This document shows, one piece after another, positions 1 to 5,424 of a stretch of 5,424 nucleotides of DNA. Position 1 is the stretch's first letter. Each line of letters begins with the position of its first letter. The position numbers and the translations under genes are program-made. Origin of the DNA: QFOX01 sp044237845 (GTDB lineage Bacteria; Pseudomonadota; Alphaproteobacteria; Rickettsiales; UBA3002); assembly GCA_044237845.1 (NCBI GenBank), contig JBIIEL010000054.1, forward strand, positions 1 to 5,424, written 5' to 3'. The notes under the pieces are model-generated. The model saw only the letters and a list, made by a program, of their open reading frames with translations, was not told the origin of the DNA and searched no databases.

Positions 1-1812
1 AAATTTGGCGTGTTCGATATGAGCATTCAGGACAGTCGTGTGTTTAAGGGAGAGTTTGAAGGCTTCAAAAACGGTAGTTGCACGCTGCATTTCCGCGTGG
101 GCGGTGAGCAAGGCGAAGAACGGAATCGCAGCGAATCACTGGATACAGTGGAAGATGCGATTGTCCGAGTTCCCGAAATTCTCAAAGAATTTGGCTTTGC
201 GGATTTCGATGCGGTGGGGCATCGTGTGGCGCATGGCGGCGAGCGATTCCACGATGCCACGCTGATTGATGCAGAAGTGCTGAAACATATCGAAGGTTGC
301 ACACCGCTTGCCCCGCTGCATAACCCCGCCAACCTGAAAGCCATTACCATCAGCCGCGAACTATGGGCGGATGTGCCGCAAATCGCGGTGTTCGATACCG
401 CGTTCCACCACACCATTCCTGACCGCGCCACCACCTACGCCGTGCCGAAGGAGTGGCGCGATAAAGGGCTTCGGCGCTACGGCTTTCACGGCACATCCCA
501 TAAATATGTGGGGCTGCGTGTCGCACGGGAACTGGGAAAACCCGTCACCGATTTACAGATTATCAGCTGTCACCTCGGCAATGGCGCAAGTGTCTGCGCG
601 ATCAATCGCGGCTTTTCGATTGATACCTCAATGGGCATGACGCCGCTGGAAGGGCTGGTGATGGGTACGCGCTCTGGCGATGTTGACCCCGGCATGTTCA
701 CCTATCTGGCGCGGGAGTTGGGCTTGAGCGTCGAAGAGATCGAACGCCAGCTCTATGCGAACAGTGGGCTCAAAGCACTGGCGGGAAGCCATGATCTGCG
801 CGAGGTGGAGCAAAAAGCCGCCGAAGGCGATGCGGATGCACAGCTTGCGATTAACGTCTATGCCTACCGCGTGCGAAAATATATCGGTGCGTATGCTGCT
901 GCGATGGGCGGCGTGGATGTGATTGCGTTCACCGGCGGCATTGGTGAGAACTCCGCCTCCATGCGCCGCCGTGTATGTGATAAGTTCGAGTTTCTGGGGC
1001 TGCATCTGGACGACGATAAGAATCAGGCTGTGAATCTCAAAGGCTTTGAAGCGCCGCAGGTGCAGAGCTTTGATTCGCGCATTAAAGTCATCGTCACCCA
1101 AACCTGCGAACAGTTGATGATCGCGCAGGAGGTGAAATACCTGCTGGTGCAGCGTGAAAATGCGCAGCCGCAGACATGGCATATCCCTGTGGCTGTTTCC
1201 GCCCGCCATGTGCATCTGTCGCAAGAAGCGGTGGAAGCGCTGTTTGGCAAAGGCCATCAGCTTCGGAAAATGCGTGATCTTAGCCAGACGGAAGGTTGGG
1301 CGGCGGAAGAAACAGTGGAAGTGATCGGCTCTAAAGGATCGTTCAAAACCGTGCGCGTGCTGGGTCCCGCCCGCAAGCAAACGCAGATTGAAGTCTCGAA
1401 AACCGACACCTTCACACTCGGCGTCGAAGCACCCGTGCGCCCCTCTGGCAAGCTGGAAGGCACGCCCAGAATCAAGCTACGCGGCACAGCAGGCGAAAAC
1501 GAAACGAACGGCCTGATTATTGCTGCCCGCCATATCCATATGAGCCCGCAAGATGCCGCAAAAATGGGCTTAAAAAATGGCGATTATGTGGATGTGAAAC
1601 TGGGGGATGGTGATCGCAGCGTATCCTTCGCTAACACGCTGATTCGAGTGAAAGAAAGTTACGCCACGGAAATGCACATCGACACCGACGAAGCCAATGC
1701 AGCTGGTATCGCCTTCAGCACGAAAGGTGAACTGGTGATGAATGAAACACGCGGCGAAGCTGACATCGTGGCGAAGAAGAATATGGAACTCAATGGGAGG
1801 AGGGTTGCGTGA
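1..1812 (+). CDS. ackA-pduL: Acetate kinase fused to PduL-type phosphate acyltransferase (5' end outside window)
   Basis: This bifunctional enzyme should convert acyl-CoA plus phosphate to acyl phosphate (PduL part), and acyl phosphate plus ADP to acetate or propionate plus ATP (kinase part), or the reverse, in the cytoplasm. The reading frame is open from base 1. The first codons read Lys-Phe-Gly-Val-Phe-Asp, which fits the family's SSSxKF motif, so about 13 residues lie upstream. Counting base 1 as codon 1, kinase motifs are GHRVAHGG (73-80), YGFHGTSHKYV (160-170), CHLGNGAS (190-197) with the catalytic His, TRSGDVDPG (from 223) with the catalytic Arg, and FTGGIGENS (310-318). TCEQL (368-372) stands where most family members have TNEEL and keeps the metal-binding Glu. 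After a linker of about 15 residues, PduL runs to 603: ARHVHLS (401-407), AAEETV (434-439), LGPARKQTQ, ARHIHMS (509-515) and MHIDTDEAN (from 558), which supply the expected His/Glu zinc ligands. Both domains look complete and no stop separates them. Confidence 0.95.
   Translation, partial: KFGVFDMSIQDSRVFKGEFEGFKNGSCTLHFRVGGEQGEERNRSESLDTVEDAIVRVPEILKEFGFADFDAVGHRVAHGGERFHDATLIDAEVLKHIEGCTPLAPLHNPANLKAITISRELWADVPQIAVFDTAFHHTIPDRATTYAVPKEWRDKGLRRYGFHGTSHKYVGLRVARELGKPVTDLQIISCHLGNGASVCAINRGFSIDTSMGMTPLEGLVMGTRSGDVDPGMFTYLARELGLSVEEIERQLYANSGLKALAGSHDLREVEQKAAEGDADAQLAINVYAYRVRKYIGAYAAAMGGVDVIAFTGGIGENSASMRRRVCDKFEFLGLHLDDDKNQAVNLKGFEAPQVQSFDSRIKVIVTQTCEQLMIAQEVKYLLVQRENAQPQTWHIPVAVSARHVHLSQEAVEALFGKGHQLRKMRDLSQTEGWAAEETVEVIGSKGSFKTVRVLGPARKQTQIEVSKTDTFTLGVEAPVRPSGKLEGTPRIKLRGTAGENETNGLIIAARHIHMSPQDAAKMGLKNGDYVDVKLGDGDRSVSFANTLIRVKESYATEMHIDTDEANAAGIAFSTKGELVMNETRGEADIVAKKNMELNGRRVA
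1127..1135 (+). promoter_or_regulatory. Possible internal Shine-Dalgarno site at the kinase-PduL junction
   Basis: The nine bases AGGAGGTGA match the complement of the canonical 16S rRNA 3' end. They lie exactly where the kinase domain ends and the linker to PduL begins, and they also encode part of Gln-Glu-Val-Lys. The only in-frame GTG before the PduL domain is at 1147, 11 bases after the site. That is a long but usable spacing and would give a free PduL of about 221 residues. It may be a relic of a once separate pduL gene, a live internal start, or a coincidence of codon choice. The sequence match is certain; the function is inferred. Confidence 0.4.
1792..1812 (+). repeat. Left copy of a 21-base imperfect direct repeat (3' end of ackA-pduL)
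   Basis: These are the last seven codons of the fusion gene, reading Asn-Gly-Arg-Arg-Val-Ala-stop. They align without gaps to 4774-4794, with 14 of 21 bases identical, including the first ten. All seven differences are transitions. This copy contains a strong Shine-Dalgarno-like run (AGGAGG at 1798-1803), so part of the similarity could reflect ribosome binding rather than shared ancestry. Confidence 0.5.
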
Positions 1813-1850
1813 TATATCAAAAACAACAAAATAAGGTGAATGGATTATGA
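1809..1850 (+). CDS. Possible 13-codon leader or remnant ORF between ackA-pduL and the GFA gene
   Basis: A GTG codon at 1809 overlaps the TGA stop of the fusion gene (GTGA) and follows AGGAGG (1798-1803) by five bases, an ideal spacing. The frame encodes MIYQKQQNKVNGL and stops at 1848-1850, where TGA overlaps the ATG of the next gene (ATGA). The arrangement could couple translation from the kinase gene into the GFA gene. It could also be the stump of an older downstream gene. The peptide resembles no family I recognise, and an ORF this short may be chance. The GFA gene also has its own Shine-Dalgarno sequence inside this ORF. Confidence 0.25.
   Translation: MIYQKQQNKVNGL
1832..1839 (+). promoter_or_regulatory. 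Shine-Dalgarno site of the GFA gene
   Basis: TAAGGTGA ends seven bases before the ATG at 1847. It decides the start of the GFA protein, which then begins Met-Lys-Gly-Gly-Cys-His-Cys, with the first zinc-binding pair at residues 5 and 7 as expected for the family. Confidence 0.7.
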
Positions 1851-2245
1851 AAGGTGGCTGTCATTGTGGAGCATTGCGTTATGAAGCACTGGGTGAGGCA
1901 ATTACACATGCGTTGTGTCATTGCAGCGACTGTCGTCGCCATGCTGGTGCGCCAATGGTAGGCTGGGCAATGTTTCCAGAAACCCAAGTGCGTATTACCA
2001 AGGGGCAGACAAAAACCTATCAATCATCTGAACATGGGCGCAGAGAATTTTGTCCTGAATGCGGCACTGGATTGTTCTATAAAAACGCAGAGATTCTTCC
2101 TGATATTATTGATATTCAAACTGGCACCTTGGATGAACCGAACCAAATTCCTGCAAGATGTCATATTCAAACAGCCGAGCGACTTGTCTGGATGAGTGAA
2201 GTCAATTCATTACCCGAATTTGAGCGGTATCCTCCGCAGGGATAG
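1847..2245 (+). CDS. GFA-domain (Mss4-like fold) zinc protein
   Basis: This 132-residue protein belongs to the GFA family, named after the glutathione-dependent formaldehyde-activating enzyme of Paracoccus. Seven cysteines lie at the family spacing: CHC (5, 7), CHCSDC (24, 26, 29) and CPEC (69, 72). In the characterised enzyme these bind a structural and a catalytic zinc. The C-terminal stretch QTGTLDEP and a later HIQTAERLVWM are also typical. At 132 residues it is shorter than the Paracoccus enzyme and matches the many small GFA proteins of unknown substrate, so formaldehyde chemistry should not be assumed. It has no signal peptide or membrane segment and is probably cytosolic. It lies 34 bases after ackA-pduL and 92 bases before the binding-protein gene. 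One sampled line (2041-2100) is 25/60 G+C, against 33/60 for bases 601-660 of the kinase gene. Confidence 0.9.
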   Translation: MKGGCHCGALRYEALGEAITHALCHCSDCRRHAGAPMVGWAMFPETQVRITKGQTKTYQSSEHGRREFCPECGTGLFYKNAEILPDIIDIQTGTLDEPNQIPARCHIQTAERLVWMSEVNSLPEFERYPPQG

Positions 2246-2337
2246 TAAGTTGATTTTCTTTCAATGTAGGAGTTTCCGACACGAGCTTTGCAATAGTAAT
2301 TGGGAATTAAAGGTGAGTTTTTATCTTAAGGTATTAT
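2246..2337. other. Intergenic region upstream of the importer operon
   Basis: These 92 AT-rich bases form the only real gap in the window and are the likely place for a promoter of the importer genes. I see no convincing -35/-10 pair at a useful distance from the start codon and no PHO-box-like direct repeat. TAAGG (2327-2331), six bases before the ATG at 2338, is a plausible Shine-Dalgarno site. Confidence 0.5.
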
Positions 2338-3267
2338 ATGACAAGACGATTCGTTTTTCTAAGTATTCTTATTACCGCTCTTGGTACTAGTTCTTTTTAT
2401 GCTAAGGCGGAAGAAAAGAAACCCTTGGTCTTTGCGCTGCAAAAACAAAAAGATTCGACAAAAATCAAGGACAGTGCGGATGCTATTATGAAAGAATTAT
2501 CGCACGCGCTTGGTCGAGAAGTGAAGGTGCTGGTGCCAGGTGAATATTCCGCCACCGTCCAAGCACTTGTTAGTGGTCACGCGGATGTAGGTTATATTTC
2601 CAGCCTGCCATTTTTGCTTGCCAAACGCGATGGTGGCGCAGAGTTGCTGTTGGTGGAGGAGAGGCAGGATAGCAAAGGCAAGTGGCGAACAAGCTACGAT
2701 GCCGTGTTGGTCGCACGTACGGATGCAAAGTTCAACAATCTTGAAGACATAAGAACTCATGCAAAATCTTTGCAGGTGGTTTTTACCAGCCATACCAGTA
2801 GTTCGGGCTATGTATTTCCATTTGCATTTTTTCGCGAACACGGCCTTCTAACACAGGATCAGAAACCTGAAGATGTCTTTGCTCAGGCAGGTTATGCGGG
2901 CGGTTATTCACAAGCGCTTGAGCAAGTAATCGCTGGGAAAGCAGATATCGCGGCTGTCAGCGGCTATACGGTGGAAGGAGATAAAACTGCAATCTATATT
3001 TCCCCCGAAGATCGCAGCAAGCTGAAAGTTGTTGCGCGGATATCAGGGGTGCCGACGCATATCATTGCCACAAGGGTTGGGTTGAGCGCCAAAGAACGCT
3101 CTGATATTGCGGAGGCGCTCTTGCGTATTTCTGAACGAAAGCCAGAATTGCTTACGCAGGTTTATGGAGCTGCCCGGCTGGTACATGCCGACGAGGATGC
3201 GCATCTGGAGGCCACACGAAAAGCCATTGCTATCACCAAACTTCCCATACATGGTCTAGTGAAATGA
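2338..3267 (+). CDS. phnD: PhnD-like ABC importer substrate-binding protein (phosphonate/phosphite/phosphate family)
   Basis: This 309-residue periplasmic protein should capture a phosphorus oxyanion and deliver it to the membrane importer encoded next. The signal peptide is clear: Arg3-Arg4, a hydrophobic core at about 5-20, and Ala22-Lys-Ala24 before a probable cut at Glu25. There is no lipobox cysteine, so it should be soluble. Family landmarks are the GHADVGYISSLPFLLA segment (80-95), FTSHTSSSGY (149-158), whose Thr/Ser run corresponds to the phosphate-gripping helix start of PhnD and PtxB proteins, and GKADIAAVSGYTVE (200-213). Between these, GYAGGYSQALEQV (185-197) stands where many PhnD proteins have a Gly-Ser-His-Asp/Glu segment, so the pocket may differ. 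The gene overlaps the next by four bases (ATGA), marking an operon. The substrate cannot be fixed from sequence because no degradative enzyme is adjacent. The start is supported by TAAGG six bases upstream. Confidence 0.88.
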   Translation: MTRRFVFLSILITALGTSSFYAKAEEKKPLVFALQKQKDSTKIKDSADAIMKELSHALGREVKVLVPGEYSATVQALVSGHADVGYISSLPFLLAKRDGGAELLLVEERQDSKGKWRTSYDAVLVARTDAKFNNLEDIRTHAKSLQVVFTSHTSSSGYVFPFAFFREHGLLTQDQKPEDVFAQAGYAGGYSQALEQVIAGKADIAAVSGYTVEGDKTAIYISPEDRSKLKVVARISGVPTHIIATRVGLSAKERSDIAEALLRISERKPELLTQVYGAARLVHADEDAHLEATRKAIAITKLPIHGLVK

Positions 3268-4763
3268 GTCCGTCATTGCTGCTTGGCACCAAGAGTTTGT
3301 CCTACTCTCTTCCTCATCAGTCGCAGAGTATACGTCCTGTCGATATCGCTCTCAAACGGGGTGAAATCACTATATTCACCGGTGCGAGCGGTAGTGGAAA
3401 AACCTGTTTTTTGGATGCGCTACAGGGGCTGATTCCGCTGTCTCAGGGAACGATCCACCATGAAAGCACCATCGTGCGTATCCATCAGGATTTACGACTC
3501 GTGCGCGAGCATAGCGCGCTGCGTAATGTGCTGGATGGGTTGGTCGGAAAACGCACACTTCTATCAGCTTTGTGGCCCAATCAAATAGACCGCGATCAAG
3601 CGCTGTTATGGCTTGAGCGAGTGGGGCTTCAACATAAGGCGCTTCAACCCGTTTTCAGCCTCTCAGCGGGAGAAGCCCAGCGTGTGGCCATTGCACGCGC
3701 TATGATGGCAGAGCCTGTGATTCTGATCGCGGATGAACCATTTTCTGCACTGGATGACGAAAATACCCATATCGTGATGTCGTTGCTCGAAAAGGAATGT
3801 CAGGAACGAGGCATGGCAGCGCTTATCGTCACCCATAAAGTGCCTCATCCCAGCGGCATCATTCCGGTGCATCTATTGCCATTCGATCCGCAGGTTGATT
3901 CGAGCAGCCAAACCGTCGAGATAAAAGAAAACTCTTCACATCTATCGATGCCCAATATGTCCTCGCGTAGAGGCGCTGCAGCAGGCGTTTTTGCCCTAAT
4001 CCTTCTGAGTGCTTTATGGCTGGTGCCTGAGCTTAGTATGGGCAATTTTTCGTCGAATATGCTGGGCAATTTTTTTCTCCAATGGATTCCTAGCGCAGAG
4101 GAATTAGCTAATATGCCTTGGCAATCCATATTCAACGGGCTTGCCGATACGCTTGCCATGGCAAGCCTTGCAACACTCGTCGCCATATTTCTCTCGTTGC
4201 CATTAGCCATGACCGCCACGCGCGGCTTTATGCCAGATATAGTAGCGCTACCCGTGCGCTACGCACTGAACTGGTGGCGCGCCATTCCCTCCATTATATG
4301 GGCGTTGGTATGTGTTTCCGCTGTGGGGCTTGGCACACTCTCCGGACTTGTGGCGCTAGTACTTTACAGTATGGGTTACCTCACCAAATTCTTCTACGAA
4401 GGTTTTGAGCAGGTAGACCGCAAACCAGCGCAGTCGCTTGCTCAGCTGGGTGCAGGGCGAAGACAGATTGTGGTGCTGGCTCTATGGCCCATGACGCTGC
4501 GCTCGGTGCTCTCTTCGAGCTTGTTTATGTTTGAATATAATGTGCGCGCAGCAAGCATCCTTGGTATTGTCGGCGCTGCCGGTATCGGCGTATTGCTCAA
4601 AGAATCCGTCGAATGGTCAAATTGGCATGTAGTGGGAATGATTATCTTTCTGATGGGTTTTATGGTCATCGCCATCGATAGTTTTTCGGGCTGGCTCCGG
4701 CGCAGTTTAGCCCCAGAACGTAAACAAATGGATAGGTATCAGAATAAAAGCCTTACTAAGTAA
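3264..4763 (+). CDS. phnC-phnE: Fused PhnC-like ATPase and PhnE-like permease (single-chain ABC importer subunit)
   Basis: This 499-residue protein joins the ATP-binding and membrane parts of a phosphonate-type importer. The N-terminal ATPase has Walker A GASGSGKT (40-47), Q-loop Gln75 followed by a PhnC-like LRNVLDGLVGK, signature LSAGE (133-137), Walker B ILIADEP (153-159), D-loop SALD (161-164) and H-loop His191. A linker (about 207-236) leads to the permease, with hydrophobic segments near 238-254, 294-318, 340-357, 359-376, 402-422, 431-445 and 455-474. Permease hallmarks are RAIPSIIWALV (339-349), the EAA-type loop around SLAQLGAGRRQ (391-401) that should dock on an ATPase, and the PhnE signature FEYNVRAASILGIVGAAGIG (423-442). 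The ATPase is compact: Walker A lysine to Q-loop is 29 residues, against roughly 50 in E. coli PhnC, and little follows the H-loop. A homodimer could supply two ATPases and two permeases. The start overlaps the phnD stop and lacks a strong Shine-Dalgarno sequence, implying translational coupling. A sequencing frameshift is unlikely because both domains share one frame. Confidence 0.9.
   Translation: MSPSLLLGTKSLSYSLPHQSQSIRPVDIALKRGEITIFTGASGSGKTCFLDALQGLIPLSQGTIHHESTIVRIHQDLRLVREHSALRNVLDGLVGKRTLLSALWPNQIDRDQALLWLERVGLQHKALQPVFSLSAGEAQRVAIARAMMAEPVILIADEPFSALDDENTHIVMSLLEKECQERGMAALIVTHKVPHPSGIIPVHLLPFDPQVDSSSQTVEIKENSSHLSMPNMSSRRGAAAGVFALILLSALWLVPELSMGNFSSNMLGNFFLQWIPSAEELANMPWQSIFNGLADTLAMASLATLVAIFLSLPLAMTATRGFMPDIVALPVRYALNWWRAIPSIIWALVCVSAVGLGTLSGLVALVLYSMGYLTKFFYEGFEQVDRKPAQSLAQLGAGRRQIVVLALWPMTLRSVLSSSLFMFEYNVRAASILGIVGAAGIGVLLKESVEWSNWHVVGMIIFLMGFMVIAIDSFSGWLRRSLAPERKQMDRYQNKSLTK
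4151..4166. repeat. Perfect 16-base palindrome inside the permease-coding region
   Basis: GCTTGCCATGGCAAGC equals its own reverse complement and does not extend further on either side. It encodes part of Leu-Ala-Met-Ala-Ser-Leu in the second permease segment. It could be a protein-binding site or a small hairpin in the mRNA, but a perfect 16-base palindrome is expected by chance about once in twelve windows of this size. Confidence 0.3.
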
Positions 4764-4773
4764 AGATAATAAA

Positions 4774-4794
4774 AATGGGAGGAAAACCGCGTAG
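4774..4794 (+). repeat. Right copy of the 21-base imperfect direct repeat (putative ackA-pduL 3'-end remnant)
   Basis: Read in the kinase-gene frame, these bases give Asn-Gly-Arg-Lys-Thr-Ala-stop, close to the Asn-Gly-Arg-Arg-Val-Ala-stop that ends the fusion gene at 1792-1812. Similarity stops abruptly upstream of the Asn codon. The stop codon TAG ends one base before the ATG at 4796 that I choose for exoD. This suggests that exoD once directly followed the kinase gene. The GGGAGG run (4777-4782) may act as the exoD ribosome-binding site. Confidence 0.45.
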
Positions 4795-4795
4795 G

Positions 4796-5422
4796 ATGAA
4801 CCATGCCCAAGACCCGCTTAATGGCAGACGGATTTCTGAGATTCTGCTGACACTCTCGCAAGGTTTTACCTCGCAGGAAGTGACCATCCGCGAGCTGCGG
4901 GATGCTTTGTCTGGGCGTATTTACGGCGTGTTGTTGCTGGTACTGGCGTTGCCGAATCTTGTGCCGTTTCCGGTGCCGGGTTTATCAGCGATCACAGGGC
5001 TGCCGTTGCTATTGTTGACCATCCAGCTGGTCATAAATATGCAAACGCCGTGGTTCCCGAAGGCTATGCTAGACCGCCCGATTAAAGCGGATCATCTGCA
5101 CAAAGTGTGCGGCCATGCGTTTCCTTATCTGCAAAAGCTGGAACGCTTTATCATGCCGCGCCTCCTGTGGCTTGTGCGCTATCCGGCGGATCGGATGATT
5201 GCGATGATCTGCGTGTTTTTATCGCTGCTGATTATGCTTCCCATCCCCTTCGGTAATGCGCTTCCGGCCTTGGCGATTTGCTGCTTCTCCATCGCCATTT
5301 TGCAGCGTGACGGGCTGTTTGTGATCATCGGCATTCTATGCGCTATAGCCAGCATTGTCGTCGTTGCAGGTGTATTAAGCACCATCATCATGGCCGTGCT
5401 GCATTTCTGGGGGCTGGGGTAA
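4796..5422 (+). CDS. exoD: ExoD-family integral membrane protein
   Basis: This 208-residue membrane protein belongs to the family named for Sinorhizobium ExoD, which affects exopolysaccharide production and stress tolerance there; its molecular activity is unknown. A cytoplasmic-looking N-terminus (RRISEILLTLSQ, 11-22; IRELRDALSGR, 31-41) precedes hydrophobic stretches near 42-58, 63-82, 134-150, 154-169 and 174-201. Family hallmarks are ALPNLVPFPVPGLS (51-64), LPIPFGNALPALAI (148-161) and LQRDGL (169-174). The first two resemble each other and hint at an internal duplication. I chose the ATG at 4796 over an in-frame ATG at 4775 because a GGGAGG run (4777-4782) overlaps the earlier codon and could serve the later one, though its 13-base spacing is long, and because the earlier codon lies in the putative kinase-gene remnant. 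The gene starts 32 bases after the importer gene with no terminator between, so it may be cotranscribed. Its stop lies two bases before the window end. Confidence 0.88.
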   Translation: MNHAQDPLNGRRISEILLTLSQGFTSQEVTIRELRDALSGRIYGVLLLVLALPNLVPFPVPGLSAITGLPLLLLTIQLVINMQTPWFPKAMLDRPIKADHLHKVCGHAFPYLQKLERFIMPRLLWLVRYPADRMIAMICVFLSLLIMLPIPFGNALPALAICCFSIAILQRDGLFVIIGILCAIASIVVVAGVLSTIIMAVLHFWGLG

Positions 5423-5424
5423 TT

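Noticed and set aside
628..1380. A 250-codon open frame on the - strand inside the kinase-PduL gene.
   Set aside because: It runs opposite well-conserved kinase and PduL motifs, and its translation has no recognisable domain; it is a by-product of the codon pattern of the real gene.
1858..1875. CTGTCAT, resembling half of a PHO box, near the start of the GFA gene.
   Set aside because: It encodes the conserved Cys-His-Cys zinc motif and has no second CTGTCA-like half at the required spacing.
2228..2255. Small hairpin (TATCC with GGATA) at the GFA stop followed by T-rich sequence, as a possible terminator.
   Set aside because: The stem has only five pairs plus one wobble, and the T-rich stretch is interrupted and set back from the stem.
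2300..2327. TTGGGA and TATCTT with a 16-base spacer as a promoter for phnD.
   Set aside because: Transcription would start almost at the start codon and exclude the TAAGG ribosome-binding site; the match to consensus is also poor.
2196..2390. A 64-codon + strand frame spanning the GFA end and the intergenic gap.
   Set aside because: It overlaps two well-supported genes in another frame and shows no domain or signal.
3930..3962. Internal ATG codons at 3948 and 3957 as a separate phnE start.
   Set aside because: No Shine-Dalgarno sequence precedes them beyond a weak A-rich run, so a single fused protein is the simpler reading.
4775..4795. The earlier ATG at 4775 as the exoD start.
   Set aside because: It overlaps the GGGAGG run that could serve as the ribosome-binding site, has only a weak site of its own, and adds seven residues that fall in the repeat rather than in the ExoD family region. 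It cannot be fully excluded.

Overview
The window holds five protein-coding genes, all on the + strand and tightly packed. The only untranslated gap of any size is 92 bases (2246-2337). No RNA gene, transposase, integrase or CRISPR array is visible. The gene content (acetate kinase with a PduL-type phosphotransacylase, a GFA-domain protein, a PhnD/PhnC/PhnE-type importer and an ExoD-family membrane protein) suggests a Gram-negative proteobacterium, most likely alphaproteobacterial. That placement rests on gene families only and is tentative.

Region 1 (1-1812) is the 3' part of a gene that fuses acetate kinase to a complete PduL-type phosphate acyltransferase. The fused protein would carry both steps between acetyl-CoA (or propionyl-CoA) and acetate (or propionate) plus ATP. 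A near-perfect Shine-Dalgarno sequence lies inside the gene at the domain junction. Region 2 (1847-2245) is a small GFA-fold zinc protein. A possible 13-codon ORF bridges it to the fusion gene through GTGA and ATGA overlaps. Region 3 (2338-4763) is a two-gene importer operon: a secreted PhnD-like binding protein, then one polypeptide that joins a compact PhnC-like ATPase to a PhnE-like permease. Two copies of the second protein could supply a whole ABC importer core. No phosphonate- or phosphite-degrading enzyme is in view, so the substrate is open. Region 4 (4796-5422) is an ExoD-family membrane protein.

The most suggestive structural signal is a 21-base imperfect direct repeat. The last seven codons of the acetate kinase-PduL gene (Asn-Gly-Arg-Arg-Val-Ala-stop) recur just upstream of exoD as Asn-Gly-Arg-Lys-Thr-Ala-stop. 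All seven base differences are transitions. This would fit an ancestral ack-pduL/exoD junction that was opened by a cargo of GFA, phnD and phnCE. Part of the match is a Shine-Dalgarno-like purine run, so convergence is a real alternative.

The observations most worth following are the phnC-phnE fusion, the ack-pduL fusion with its internal ribosome-binding-like site, and the repeat that flanks the cargo genes.
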